A DNA stretch of 64,000 nt from Blattamonas nauphoetae (lineage: Eukaryota > Preaxostyla > Oxymonadida), in NCBI GenBank assembly GCA_033064195.1, contig JARBJD010000387.1, forward strand, positions 1 through 64,000. Reading direction: 5' to 3'. Below the pieces are notes generated by a model. It saw nothing but the letters and a program-made list of their open reading frames with translations. It searched no databases and was not told where the DNA came from. The translations under genes were made by a program, and so were the position numbers. Of this stretch, positions 47,733 to 59,000 are shown one piece after another. Each line of letters starts with the position of its first letter. Within the stretch, counting starts at the first letter, position 1.

Positions 47733-49347
47733 ATGACAGAATGGGAAAGGAAACAGGTGACTGAGAGAGAAGAGCGAGAGAAAGAGGAAGAGAAGCGGAG
47801 AGAAGATGAGAGAAAGCAGATTGAAGAAAGGGTGATGAAGGAATTGGAGGAAGAACGAAGAAAGGAAGATGAGGAAAAAGCGAGGCGAGAAGAAGATAGG
47901 AAGAGGAGAGAAGAAGAGGAAAGAATTGAACGAGAAGCGAAGCGAAGATGGGAAGATGAAGAAAGACGAAGCAAAGAAGATGCGAAACGATGGGAAGAGG
48001 AAGAGCGAAAGAAAATTGAAGAAAGAGTGCGGAAAGAACTCACTGAAGAGAAGCAATGAGAAGAGGAGAGAAAGGAGGAACTTCGAAAGGAAGAAGAACG
48101 GAAGATGAAGGAAGAAGCAAAAAGGAAGGAAGAAGAAGCGAGAAGGAAGGAGGAAGAAGAGAAAAAGCGAATTCAGGAACGAGTGAGGCGTGAAATCGCA
48201 GAAGAGAAGAAAGGAAGAGGAGAGGCGAAGGGAGGAAGAGAAGAAAGCGAATATTCCCCCAAAGAAGTCAGAATGGGAAAGGAAGCAAGAAGCTGAACGA
48301 GAAGCAGCGGGAGAGAAACAACGAAAGATCAGAGAGGATTTGGAGCGAGAGAGACAACGAGCAGCTCAGAAAGACTCAGCGACGATCGAGACAGGATCGA
48401 GTGTGTCAAGTGCGTTTGCTCGCTGGGGCATTGGGAAGATGATCGACACTGGAGTTGGATCTCGTCCAGTCGGTCCCCAACTGACATCATCGTCATCTCG
48501 AGGCAACTTCTCTCAGAAACGAGAAGAAGACGAACGAAAGAAAAAGGAAGAAGAAGAACAAAGAAAGAAGGAAGAAGCAAAACGTCAAAAAGAGGAAGCA
48601 GACCGGAGACAAAAAGAGATCGATGAGGAGCGCATGCGAGCCGACATGCTCAATCGGGAAAGAGAGGCTGAAGAGGAAAGAAGAATCCCACAGGAGAAGG
48701 ACGATCAAGACCGCGAAGAGAAGGAGCGTTTGAGACGGAAAGAGGATGAGAATCGGCGAGAACAGGAAAGACGGGAGGAGAGAGAGCGGAATGAGAGGAT
48801 GGAAGAGGAAAGGAGGAAAGAGGAGAAGAGGAGGGAAGATGAGGAGAGAGAGAAAAAGGAGAGAATCAAACGAGAAGTTCAGGAGACGCTTCGGAAGGAG
48901 AAGGAAGCGGAAGAACGAAGGAAGAAAGAGGAACAACAAAAGGAGGAGGAGAGAGAAAGGGAGGCCGAACGAAAACGTCAAGCTGAAAGTCAGAAAAAGT
49001 CAGAGTGGGAGAGGAAGCAAAATGCTGAGAGAGAAGCAGCGGAAGAGAAGCAGCGAAAGATCAGAGAGGATTTGGAGCGAGAGAGGCAACGAGCAGCTCA
49101 GAAAGACTCAGCGACGATCGAGACCGGATCGAGTGTGTCCAGTGCATTTGCTCGCTGGGGCATTGGGAAGATGATCGACACGTCCAGTTCTCCAGCTCGC
49201 CCAGTTGGCCCGTCAACTTCAACTGGTGCGAGTTCACGCGGCAGCTTCTCTCAGAAACGAGAAGAAGACGAACGAAAGAAGAAAGAGGAAGAGGAACAAC
49301 GAAGGAAGGAGGAAGAAGGAAAGCGGCACTTCGACAATGTGAACTAA
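47733..49347 (+). pseudogene. Lys/Glu-rich coiled-coil protein with internal repeat, disabled as written
   Basis: From ATG 47733 (MTEWERKQ) the frame is almost pure Glu/Lys/Arg heptads (EEREKEEEKRRED), a long charged single helix or coiled coil. An in-frame TGA (48057-48059) interrupts it, the helix continues in the same frame, and around 48210 it moves by one base into the frame used to 49347. No GT-AG pair can remove either fault. The second part holds two copies of a block 732 nt apart (48265 and 48997): KSEWERKQ, REDLERERQRAAQKDSATI, ETGSSVSSAFARWGIGKMID, then SRG.FSQKREEDERKKK. SEWERKQ at the N-terminus suggests an older third copy. A cytoskeletal or flagellar role is conceivable only by composition. 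Faults could be assembly errors in low-complexity DNA. Confidence 0.55.
48265..49325 (+). repeat. Two long direct repeats inside the coiled-coil gene
   Basis: Blocks of about 330 bp begin at 48265 and 48997 (period 732 nt, 244 codons). The conserved core encodes GSSVSSAFARWGIGKMID in both, and the DNA itself is nearly identical over about 170 bp, so one copy is recent or is being homogenised. Confidence 0.8.
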
Positions 49348-49883
49348 ACCTCCTGGGAAACACCCACACCCCTCACAAGATGATACTGAACCATCCCGAG
49401 ACTCCACTGACCCCCTTTCCATTTTCATCGATGAATGTCGGACCAGCCAGCGGGCGTGTGTGGCAGATCTGACAAGAATGACAAGACAGGAAGCAGCGAA
49501 AATGAAGAGGAGAGAAGAGGAGATGAATCGGAGAATGAGGAACAACGAAGTTGATACGAGACGAAGGGAGAGAAACGAAATGATGAGAGGAGACACTCCG
49601 AAAGGAACTTCCTCACAATCAGTCCATCAAAAACCACATAAAGGCCATACCGACTCGATCATTCGTTCTCGTCCTTCCCTTCCACACCTATTTCTATCCA
49701 TCCTCTTTCTCTTCTCCATCCAACTCTTTCTCTTCATCTTCTCTGTTCTCCATCACATCTCTCTTCATCTTTTCCTCCTCTCCTATTTCTTAAAAATGAT
49801 TCAATTCTCCAAGTTAGTCAATAAATTTCAGAAAAAGTTGATCAAACCCTTTTTGAAAAGTTACGAGCAATGACATCCTAATT
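49348..49883. other. Spacer with a possible 3' coding remnant
   Basis: A frame at 49478-49873 (first ATG in MTRQEAAKMKRREEEMNRR) is again Lys/Glu/Arg-rich and could be a last exon of the preceding gene, but no splice junction fits convincingly. Its second half is T/C-rich and probably non-coding. Confidence 0.35.
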
Positions 49884-49910
49884 AGGCGCTGTCCGAGGAC
49901 GGACAGCGCC
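49884..49910. repeat. Strong hairpin, candidate Polinton terminus
   Basis: A stem of about 11 bp (ggcgctgtccg / cggacagcgcc) with a 3-4 nt loop, starting with AG. It marks the change from cellular-looking sequence to the AT-rich Polinton flank. Whether it is the terminus is inference. Confidence 0.4.
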
Positions 49911-51480
49911 TCACCTTGTCCGGACAATTGCTCCTCCCTAAAGTGTGATTTGCTCTCAGGTGTTCCATGGCTTGTTGTTGCTTTAAGAATTGAATAAATT
50001 GTGGGATGGTAGTGATAACTTGTTCGCCAAGGTTGTTCCGTACCAGGTTTGTCAATTCTCCAAAGGATGCATCAACATAGGACTTTCCGTGACATTCATT
50101 CAAGAATCTCACGTGAATGGACTTGTTTGAGATGTCCAATGACGTGGTGGAGAGCAGTCTACAGAGGACGACGCCATTACGAAAATGTGTACCAGTATCG
50201 AAGATAAAGGTGATTTTTGTGGCTGTTAGTAGTATAGTAGACGATTTGGGAACCAGATTGAAACAGTCGTTGAAATTAGAAACGAAAAGTCAATTCCGAT
50301 TGACCATTTCTAAATCTTGTATTAAAAGGAATTTAGGCCATTTCAATGATGCCAATATTTGACCTAAATTCCAGAAATATGTTCAATATTTTGATCTCAT
50401 TTTAAGCGTCAATTTTGAAGCAAAGTTTTGATACTTTCCAAAAATGTTGTCACTTTTTTCGATGTTTTTTCACTTTTGAACACGAACAAAGTGAATCCAA
50501 TTTGAGAACCACTTCGAAAAAATCGAAAAAATTCTAAAATGTCGGGGACGGAGTAAGTCATCGATCAAAACAATCCTGATGAAAATCGGTTGAGAATTCG
50601 TGGAGCTACGTACCGAACAGTGGTCACAAAATAGACCAAAAAGTCGATTTTCAGATTTCGCTACTAACCACTCCTTTATGTCTCAAATCCACCTCAAATC
50701 CCTTCTAAAATTACAAAATCGATTTCGAAAGGTGAGATTCGCGATAAAAAACACAATTTGGAAAAAAGTTTGATCCGACCCATTGAGGATTTTTTACGAG
50801 TCGAATTTTTCGAGATACGGTATGGACCCTGTCTTTCATCATCTTTCGCTCAGGAATCGTCCTCTTATGACGCCTTTTGGTGTTAGATTGGATAAGAACG
50901 CCTTCTGGCGACTTTAGGTATGAACCTTTTCACGTCACGATCCTTCGGACACTTTTTGCCAATTTTCATTTTTAACGTTAGATCTTCTAAATTCTTCGCA
51001 TTCGCGTCCTAGCGACGCTTTTTTGAGATTTCCTGTTTTCCCACTTCATTAGTCCTCTTTTTTTGCACACACCTTTGATTCACCACATTTTCACCTCACT
51101 TTCAGTCACCGTCATTTTTGTATGTGTTTTCACATATCATCCTCCCTTTCTCACGTTCTGAGGAGGGAGTGGCTGAATTTTTTAACACTTTTGTTCGGTA
51201 CTTTTTCTATAAAGTTGATTTTACGTCTTTTTCCCCATATCTTGTCCGTATGTTTGTTTTAACAAAAACTCATTTCAGCACATTGTATCACTCATCTTCT
51301 TTGTTCCATTTCACCACTTATCCGTTCATAAGACACTCTCATTTACCTCATTTCACAACCCTTTTTTCCGTCGTTCACACCTCACGCGCACATCATTATG
51401 TCTTCATTGTTTTTGACTTTTTTGCTTAATTTGACAAAAAGAGATTGAAACAAGGTACAATGAAGTGAGCAAGTACAATA
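49911..51480. other. Non-coding left zone of the Polinton
   Basis: About 1.6 kb, AT-rich, with only short frames. No gene recognised. It may contain the terminal repeat of the element; testing that needs the other end. Confidence 0.4.
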
Positions 51481-53360
51481 GTGAATGGTGAAGTGGATGA
51501 AGTGAGAATTGAGGTACACTAATGTGTTTTATGAACGCGTTCATCGAAATTTCGCATAAAGAGAGCAAACAAAAGTGAATGAAGTGAGAATCAAGCGATA
51601 AAGTGAAGTGAGGGACGAAAGAAACGAGAAGATCAAAACCAACGAGATCCTGGTTCAGAAATGAGTTTTATGATCGCGTGAATCGAAATTTCACAAACAA
51701 AGAGCAAACAAAAGTGAATGAAGTGGCAATCAAACAAGAAAGTGAAGTGAGGGACGAAAGAAACGAGGAGAGTAAAAAACGACGAGATCAAGGTTACAAA
51801 ATGATTTTTATGCGCGAACGAAACCAATGTAGTCTAATCCATGTGAACTGAGTTTAGAAAAACATACTTGTGAATCTTAAAACATAATTGGAGAATTGAT
51901 ATTGAGCGGGCACTGTGGATTGTTTCTATTGTGTTCATAATTGAATTTTAGAATTAGATAAATAAAAAACAAGAGAATACCAGTTTGGTTCCAGTTGTGA
52001 GACATCCTTTGCGACCATAAACAGCAACGCTTCACTCGATTGGATGGTCACTCTTCAGTCCACTTTATCTGGTACACAAATTGATTTTAAGAAAGAATGA
52101 ATGTGGAAACAGAGGATACCAGTTTCAATCCTTCAGTGACACATTCTTTCGAAGTCTAAAACACCATACTGTACCTCAGATGTGAGGATCATTGACATCG
52201 AGTTAACTATGGGTTTTAAAAAGTGAACGAATAATAAAACGTGATCATACCGGTTTCACTTCGGTAATGCCACATTCTGTGAACGATAAACCGCGATCGT
52301 GTACCCAATTCGAAGGTGCCTTTTGTGATCGATTGTATCTGGTACAAAAATGGTTTTTAGGAAAGAATGAGCAAAGAAAGAGAACATACCGGTTAATCTC
52401 CAGTCAGATCCACATTAATCAGAGTATAAAGAGTCGTACTGTACCTGAATGAAGAAGACTGAAAAAGAGCCAAATCGAGTCCGAGAATGAGTTTTATCAA
52501 AAGAGAAGAGTTAAAATGAGAAAGCCAAAAGAGGGAGAACATGAATTCTAGGTCAATAGAAAGTAAAACAAAGCGGCGTACCTTCTGAATCAAAATCGAT
52601 GATCGATCGAGAAATTTCGAGCACCAAGAAGAAGATCAAAAATTTTAGAACTCATGTCAAACTTTAATTTTGGAAAAAAGTGAGAGACAATGAAGAGATA
52701 ATGAGAATGAAGTGACAATGAAAATCCAAGAGTGAAGTGGAGAGAGAAAAAGAGAAGACAAAAGGTGATGTGAAAATGACGGTACAAGAATGAGTCTTAG
52801 GAAAAGATTAAACAAAAAAGAGAACAAACAAGTAAAAAATCTTCGGTGAAAGTCACTTTCGAAAAGTAAGACGCGATAGTTCATCGACGTCGAGAGGATC
52901 AGTTGGTGAGAGGTCAGAAAAGAAATTTAAAAAGAGATGATCAAAAAAGAAGAGCAAACAAGTTATTTTTCAGTCGTGAAACAACATTCGAAACGATAAG
53001 ACGCGACGGTCGACCAGATCTGAAGGTCACTTTTCGGTTCGATCAGAGAAGGTACAAAAAAGAGTTTTATGAAAGAATGAATTGAATAAGAGAACAAACC
53101 ATTTAAGAATAAGTCGGAAACGAAATTCCAGAAGATAAAACGAAGTAGTGTACCTGAACGAGAGGAGAAGAAAAAAGTGAATGATCGAGAACGAGAAAGT
53201 TATGGTGAAAAAGAAGAGAGAACAAATGTGAAACTAGAAAGCGTCACACACCTAAATCAAACAGTATAGAGACGTCAGGAACGAGAAGGGATGATCGAGT
53301 CCCATTGAAGTACTTTCTCTGATCAAACAAGACTGATCGAACCCATCGATGACAGAATCG
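51481..53360. repeat. Decayed tandem-repeat tract, units about 120-140 bp
   Basis: About ten or more diverged units share the order: ggtacaaaaatgagttttat, then gaaagaatga, then a purine-rich stretch with agagaacaaacc or agagcaaacaaaagtgaatg. The clearest pair are 139 bp apart (gagcaaacaaaagtgaatga at 51563 and 51702). Recognisable cores begin near 51516, 51645, 51790, 52069, 52337, 52781, 52905 and 53042. No continuous reading frame runs through it. It lies in the left zone of the Polinton. Confidence 0.6.
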
Positions 53361-53411
53361 AAGTCGAGGGAGATCTCAAAGGATAAAATCACGAATGAAA
53401 ATTTATTGTTG

Positions 53412-53433
53412 AATTTTTTAATTTGTATTAAAT
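53412..53433 (+). promoter_or_regulatory. Polinton promoter-like motif, separated from its gene
   Basis: attttttaatttgtattaaa closely matches the sequence in front of the polymerase gene (attttttaatttgtagtaaa, 56073-56092, then ATG). The 2.2-kb insertion now lies between this motif and the small gene at 55661. Confidence 0.6.
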
Positions 53434-55661
53434 TATACTGGCCTGACCGAGCCTTTTGGCTCGGTCAGTGTCACCTCTGTTTCGTTCTAAGGGTTAGATC
53501 ACCATGTAACTCATCAATGAGGTTGAAAACCTTTATATTATCTCAATACCAACAATGTTGGAAAAAAATATTCATTTGAATGTGTGGGAAGACAAACTGA
53601 AGAGCGAATCATGGAACTGTGAAGTAAAGGTGAAAAATCTGGTCCTGGACACTTTTTGACTCAAAAAGGCAGCGGACCTGCAATCCAGTTCCTCTTTGTT
53701 CACAATCGATTGCCCATTTTGATCAACTCGTTTGTCTTGTCCTCTCCCATGGCCTCTTTGTCATCCATATCATCAAGGATCCTTCTTCGGTTCATCTGTT
53801 GCGAACAGCGTGAATTGGTCAAACATATTCACATTCAACTTTGACTGTGAGTGTGGGGAGTGTTAGGAAGGAGTGGAGGGTGGACTGCGTTCTCGTATCG
53901 TGCTTCTTCGTCTCCTGGTACTCTGTCTCCCACACCCACTCTGGCCAGTACTTCTTCAGCCGCGCCTTGTCTTGCGTGCGATCGGAAAGGAGGATGGAGA
54001 GTGTCGGCTGCACAACTACCTCCTTCTCCTCCTCATTCCTCTTCCGGTTCACCTCGCCCTTCCTCACCTCATCTCTTCTTCAAAAAGCCTAAAAGAACAT
54101 GTAGCTGCTGTTTGTACAACTCTGAATCTCATTTCTTTGTTATTTCCCTCACAGCTCGTCGATCATTGCTTTGGGTTGTGAAAATCGGAAAATACCCTCT
54201 TGCAGGCATTTCTCTTGTAAGAACGATTGTTGTATCAGCTGCGACACTGTGTTGATGTGACTTTTGGAACCACTACAGGGGGTATAGGGTGGAATTCCAT
54301 TCACAAGTTTGGCGGGTTGAGATGACATGTTTCAGCTGTGATTGAAAGAGGAAAGGCTGGAAAAGAGATCGCTTGAAGCACAGATGGGATGAATCGAGTG
54401 CATGCTGAGTTGAAATAGCGGGGTTGTGGAGGTGACGATTCAGTCGTCACAACCGACCAAGAATGCTGTGAGAAGAAATAAGCCCACAGCTTGTTCTCTG
54501 CCCGTTCCGATGTTCAACCTCCAAAAACAATCATCGAGCGAGACACAGGTGAGTATACAGCCACATGCGAGCAGATCGGCGGGGTTGGTTCTTTCCGGGT
54601 GTCAGGAAAGTCCAGGTTGGCTTCGCGATATCCAGTGCAGATAAATCATTCATTCTGTTCCGATTCATCCCCCAAACGCACATAATGGTCCGTTCTCCAC
54701 AGCCGGGTGAAGATAATGTGATGATGACTGTGACCCCTCTGTATTCACAAATTGCCACACAAGCGTCTCCAAGTCCAACACAAACAAGTCATCTGTAGAT
54801 ATAGTTTCGCTGGTTTGGAGGGAGACTCCACCGACAATGAACCTGACATTGACCAGAAGAACAAAAGAAGAGAAATTATCAAAATAAGAAAGGAAAAGAC
54901 GAGAATGAATAGAGGAACGGTGCAAATGGAAAAATACAGACGTAATCATACATATTTTTGTCCCAGATCTGACCTGCATGCCACGCGATGGGTGGAGGGA
55001 TGTCTCCACTCGTTTGCTGTTCTCTCGATTCCATCTTCTCCAAATCAAGTGTGAAGAGTGTGTTTGTCACCTCCTGGTCAAAAGACAGGCAATGTCATCC
55101 AAAAATGATTCTTTGGCTTTCGACAACGCTTGACCCGAAAACTGATAGCTGAATCATCAAACACAATTCATAACAATCAAATGGGAATGGTTGGGAACAC
55201 AAAAAGAAAGAGTACACACCTGGAACTCGAGGGGTGAGGATGTTTCGGGACTGTTTCGGTGATTCGGTGAGGGGTTTGAAATGAACGACGACGGTGGATA
55301 GAGACGACATCGAAAATCGAAACCATGTCGAGAGGGGTCTTGATATCATCCAAAAGAGCAAGAGGGAGCACCAGACATGAAAATGAGAGGAAATGGATTC
55401 TGTGAGGTTTGATCATCCCATTGACAGGAACGTTGTGTATCCTTCTCCAACCTGTGACCTCAATTGTCCAAAATCGTCCAGCTCTGTCATGAAAACACCA
55501 TCTATGATCATTTTGGTAAATAATGTGAGTTTTCGACATGGAGAATGGTGATGTTCATCCTGTGATCTCACCCATATTTCGAAATTTCCCGGTCACTGAC
55601 GGTCAGTACTTTTTGGAAAAAAGTGACCGGTCACCCCCGGTCAGGCCAGTATATATTAAAT
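53426..55661. mobile_element. 2220-bp inverted-repeat DNA element with 8-bp target duplication and kelch gene pieces
   Basis: The element proper is 53434-55653. Ends are 16-bp perfect inverted repeats (tatactggcctgaccg), flanked on both sides by tattaaat (53426-53433 and 55654-55661). An 8-bp duplication is typical of hAT or P superfamilies; no transposase is recognised, so it is non-autonomous. A hairpin (gaccgagcc...ggctcggtc) lies just inside the left end. On the minus strand it carries broken pieces of a cellular kelch-repeat gene. It was inserted between a Polinton promoter motif and the start codon it served. Confidence 0.75.
54531..55539 (-). pseudogene. Kelch-repeat gene fragments captured in the element
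   Basis: Successive kelch-like blades in several frames on the minus strand. One piece (about 55490) reads RFWTIEVTGWRRIHNVPV and another (about 55330) DDIKTPLDMVSIFDV. Near 55070-54960 there is TLDLEKMESREQQ with IPPPIAWHAGQIWDKNM, joined by a probable intron of about 110 nt to FIVGGVSLQTSETISTDDLF and LDLETLVWQFVNTEGSQ. Last, near 54680, comes MCVWGMNRNRMNDLSALDI with PTWTFLTPGKNQPRRS. The I-V-G-G and aromatic-W spacing is that of kelch beta-propellers. The last piece lies in a shifted frame and blade order is incomplete, so it is a decayed fragment of a cellular gene, including an intron, so it was captured as DNA rather than as mRNA. Confidence 0.6.
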
Positions 55662-56049
55662 GAATCCAACTGAGATGTACAACGAAAGACGTCGAGTATG
55701 TTCAGAACAAGCATTAATTGAATCAATGAAAGAAGAGAACTGTTCTCTAGTCTCTGAGTATGTCAGAAATAATGTGCCGGTGACGTATGTTCATGAGGGA
55801 GTACAATGGAGAATAAAACCAAAGTTGTGGAATCAAGGAAACAAACCTCACTTAGCGAAACGTCGACACTACACTCAATCATTCGTCGAAAATGAATTGA
55901 AGAAATACAATTGCGAGCTCGTGGGTGAGTACACCAAAGTTCTAGTTCCATTCACATATCGAGAGATTGGCGGAAGTGAAGTGTTCAGAATTAGACTTGA
56001 TTCCTGGCTAAAGGCAACGATAAAGCCCCATCAGAGAAAACAGAAATAA
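55661..56049 (+). CDS. Polinton small protein with two repeats
   Basis: 129 residues starting MNPTEMYNE. Two related halves, NCSLVSEYVRNNVPVTY and NCELVGEYTKVLVPFTY, are each followed by an aromatic/basic stretch ending NKPH or IKPH. The pattern recalls small viral and phage domains of unknown function that often accompany endonucleases. Its ATG overlaps the right target duplication of the inserted element. Role unknown. Confidence 0.6.
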
Positions 56050-56072
56050 AGACTCAACTTTTTTTATTTTCG

Positions 56073-56095
56073 GATTTTTTAATTTGTAGTAAATG
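56073..56095 (+). promoter_or_regulatory. Polinton promoter-like motif of the polymerase gene
   Basis: attttttaatttgtagtaaa directly abuts ATG 56093. Related T-rich blocks ending in aaATG precede the other Polinton genes (60551-60567, 62590-62610, 63825-63846). Confidence 0.55.
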
Positions 56096-59000
56096 GCGGC
56101 GACACTGAAATTTGTCACAGACAGCATCACGAAAATTAGAACACTATTTCCAAACACCACCTTTGAATTCAAGGATGAACATGGCTATGATCGAACGTAT
56201 AATCCAAACATTAGAAACTACCAACATCATCGTGCATATCTCCTGTCAATGCTCAAGAATCCAGATCTCCATTTTGAAGGAGAGATAAGGAATATTACCA
56301 ACTATCAGATTGATGATTTTATTCACAAACTGGAAGAGCACAATAACAATGCAATGATGAATGAAGAAGACAGCAAAGCAAGAATGCAAATCATGAAAGA
56401 AAATCCAAGAGTGAACAAAGATGAACTGAAAAAGCAAGTGTTCAAAATGACGTGGAAACTGAAATCAATTGAAGAGAAGCTGATGGATCATTGGATGAAG
56501 AATCTGTTAATCATTCAGAAGAAAAATGAACAAATGGAAAAGAGAGAAGTGCAGACATTTGAGGGATTTGAAGAATGCATATTATTAGCTGAACCACGAG
56601 ACAAAGCAGCATTCAATTCTTGTCTCATGGATGCACGAAGGAAGTTCAAAAAGAATGAGGTCGAGAAGGTTGAAGACAATGGAAAACCATATCAGTTGTA
56701 CTTCCACAATCATCTGAAGAATGTCGAGGAAATCACAACCTTCACTAAAGCAGTGTTCGACAAAGAGAAAGATCATCCATTCAAGATTAGTATTGACTTT
56801 GGAAAGATCATCGAGAGAAAAGACAAAGATGAGACAACTTACAATGACTTCAGACCAGAATTGGAGAACACATCAAAGAGTTTTCCGACAGTGATAAGAA
56901 GTGCAGGAGACATCAACGAGTATTCAAAATATGCGATCAATCTGATCAAAGAATCACAAGAGAGAACACTGATGGATACGAAGACAATGTACATTGCATT
57001 CCACTCCATTCTAGTTGCAGTCTATCGATTCCCAGTTGCAGGAAAAGCCAATGCAATTCTCACTGAACACATCAAAACGAGGAATGTTCGGTACATTGAT
57101 TCTGAGTACAATATCTGCTTCTTTCAAGCACTATCATTCCTCACACTTCCTGAAGTTCAAGGTAAGAAAATATCAATCAATATGAGGAACAGTGAAGCCT
57201 ACAGATTGTTCGCACAATGGATGAATCTCACTCATCTCCAATCTCGACAATTGACCCCACATCTTCAGAATTATCCTGGGTTTGATATTGCATCAGACAT
57301 TGAGAAAGCAATGATTCAATTCAACATCACAGTTCACATTTATGAATACGACGAAGACAAGAAGAAGTACCCGAACTCTAGTTCGACTAGTGACCCCCAA
57401 AGGGGTCGTTACTTCCTCAGTCAATCGTATGTTAACGAGAATGATGATGCTCGTGTTCTTCCCATCCTGATGATTCCACTGACGGCAACTCTCGTCCATG
57501 TGATGTTTATTGTGGATCCTGAGAAAATCACTGGATACAAACTCTGTCCATATTGTCAGTCTAGAGGATTCCAAGTGAAGAATAAAAACTACAGCAGAGA
57601 TTTTGAGAAGCATCTCAGAGAGTGCAAAGAACTTGATGGAAAACATGTGAAGAAGATCTCACTTGACAAGACACCAAGACCATACGTTCCACATATTCTC
57701 AACAATCGAACATTTGAATTTCTGATGGCACACAAAAGACAAGACGAATTCAAACCAACACAATACTACATCACTTACGATTTCGAAACCATGGAAGATC
57801 TCATTCATGACAATTTATTCTCTGATGACAACACACAACTGATCTCACACTTGAAGCCTCTCTCCGTTGCATCTGCAATCAAAACAAAATCAGGTGTGAA
57901 GTCAATCTACTTTGATCTTCGAGATGGAAAGGACTTTGTGAAGCAATGGATCAGAGAACTCTTCAGATATGCTGAGACAGTACGAGATGACAACTACTAC
58001 GAAGACCCGGAAATACCCTCACAAAATGAAGTCAGTGTGATTGGATTCAACAGTTCCAGATTCGACATCAATCTCATCTTCCGAGATCTCGTCGACAAGG
58101 ATTGGAAAGTGGTGAGTTTCCTTGGATCCACAACGAAGTACAAACAAGTACTGATCCGACATGAGAAGACACAACAGGTTCTTCGCTTTATTGACATGAT
58201 GTCGTATACCGGACCAATGACTTTGGATAATGCAGTCAAAGCTTTCGGAGGTAATACGACACTTCAGAAATCATTCTTTGCTTACGAATCATTTGATTCA
58301 TCAGACTACGATGTAGTGTTGAGCAAACAAGAACCATTCTCCAAATATGAATTCTATTCCAGTCTGAACAACAGTGAAATGTCCGACAGTGATTACAAAT
58401 TGTACCTTGATGATTGGAACAAACAAGGATTCAAGAACCGTTGGGAGTATCTGAAATTCTACAACATCAGAGAGGTTGAATGCATGATTGCACCACTTGA
58501 CAATCTCATTGATCTGAACTTCCAATACAAAGTGGACATGTTGCACAATCTCTCACTGTCAGCCAACGCTTCTGCAATCAAATATGCGTGTGCCTACAAA
58601 GACTTTGATATCGACGATGATTTCAATGGAGTGGATCAATCTGGAGAAATAAAAATCACCAAGCAATACTGGAAGTACAAAGTTGCATCGTACATCTATC
58701 AAGACCAGAAAGCTCATCGCAGTACTGATAAAAATGTCACTGAAGCAGACTATGAGTGGTTCGTTCAACAGTGCAAGAGAGTGTGCTATATCTGCAAGAG
58801 TCACTTCTCACAAGCAGTACGTCCAACACTGGATCGAATCGACAATTCGAAAGGACATTCAAAAGAGAAAGTTAAGATCTGCTGTGATTACTGCAACACC
58901 TACAAGTCAGACCATGATGAACATCTCACAAGATTGAGAATTCAACTGAAGAAGTACTGTATCTGGAAGTCATTACCAATGACTCTGACACACGAGCAGA

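Noticed and set aside
47699-48056. Minus-strand Ser/Phe/Leu-rich frames of 114 and 111 codons that look membrane-like
   Set aside because: They are the reverse complement of Glu/Lys-rich codons (gaa/aag read as ttc/ctt), so the hydrophobicity is an artefact.
47733-48190. Reassigned TGA codon (alternative genetic code)
   Set aside because: TGA ends many clean genes in this window, and a one-base frame change follows nearby in the same gene, so decay or sequence error is simpler.
51481-53360. CRISPR-like array
   Set aside because: Units are long, diverged and lack uniform repeats with unique spacers; the organism is a eukaryote.
53819-54255. Plus-strand frames of 134 and 102 codons inside the 2.2-kb element as a transposase
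   Set aside because: No DDE or hAT-like motifs (no BED finger, no dimerisation block); they lie in or next to the captured cellular sequence.
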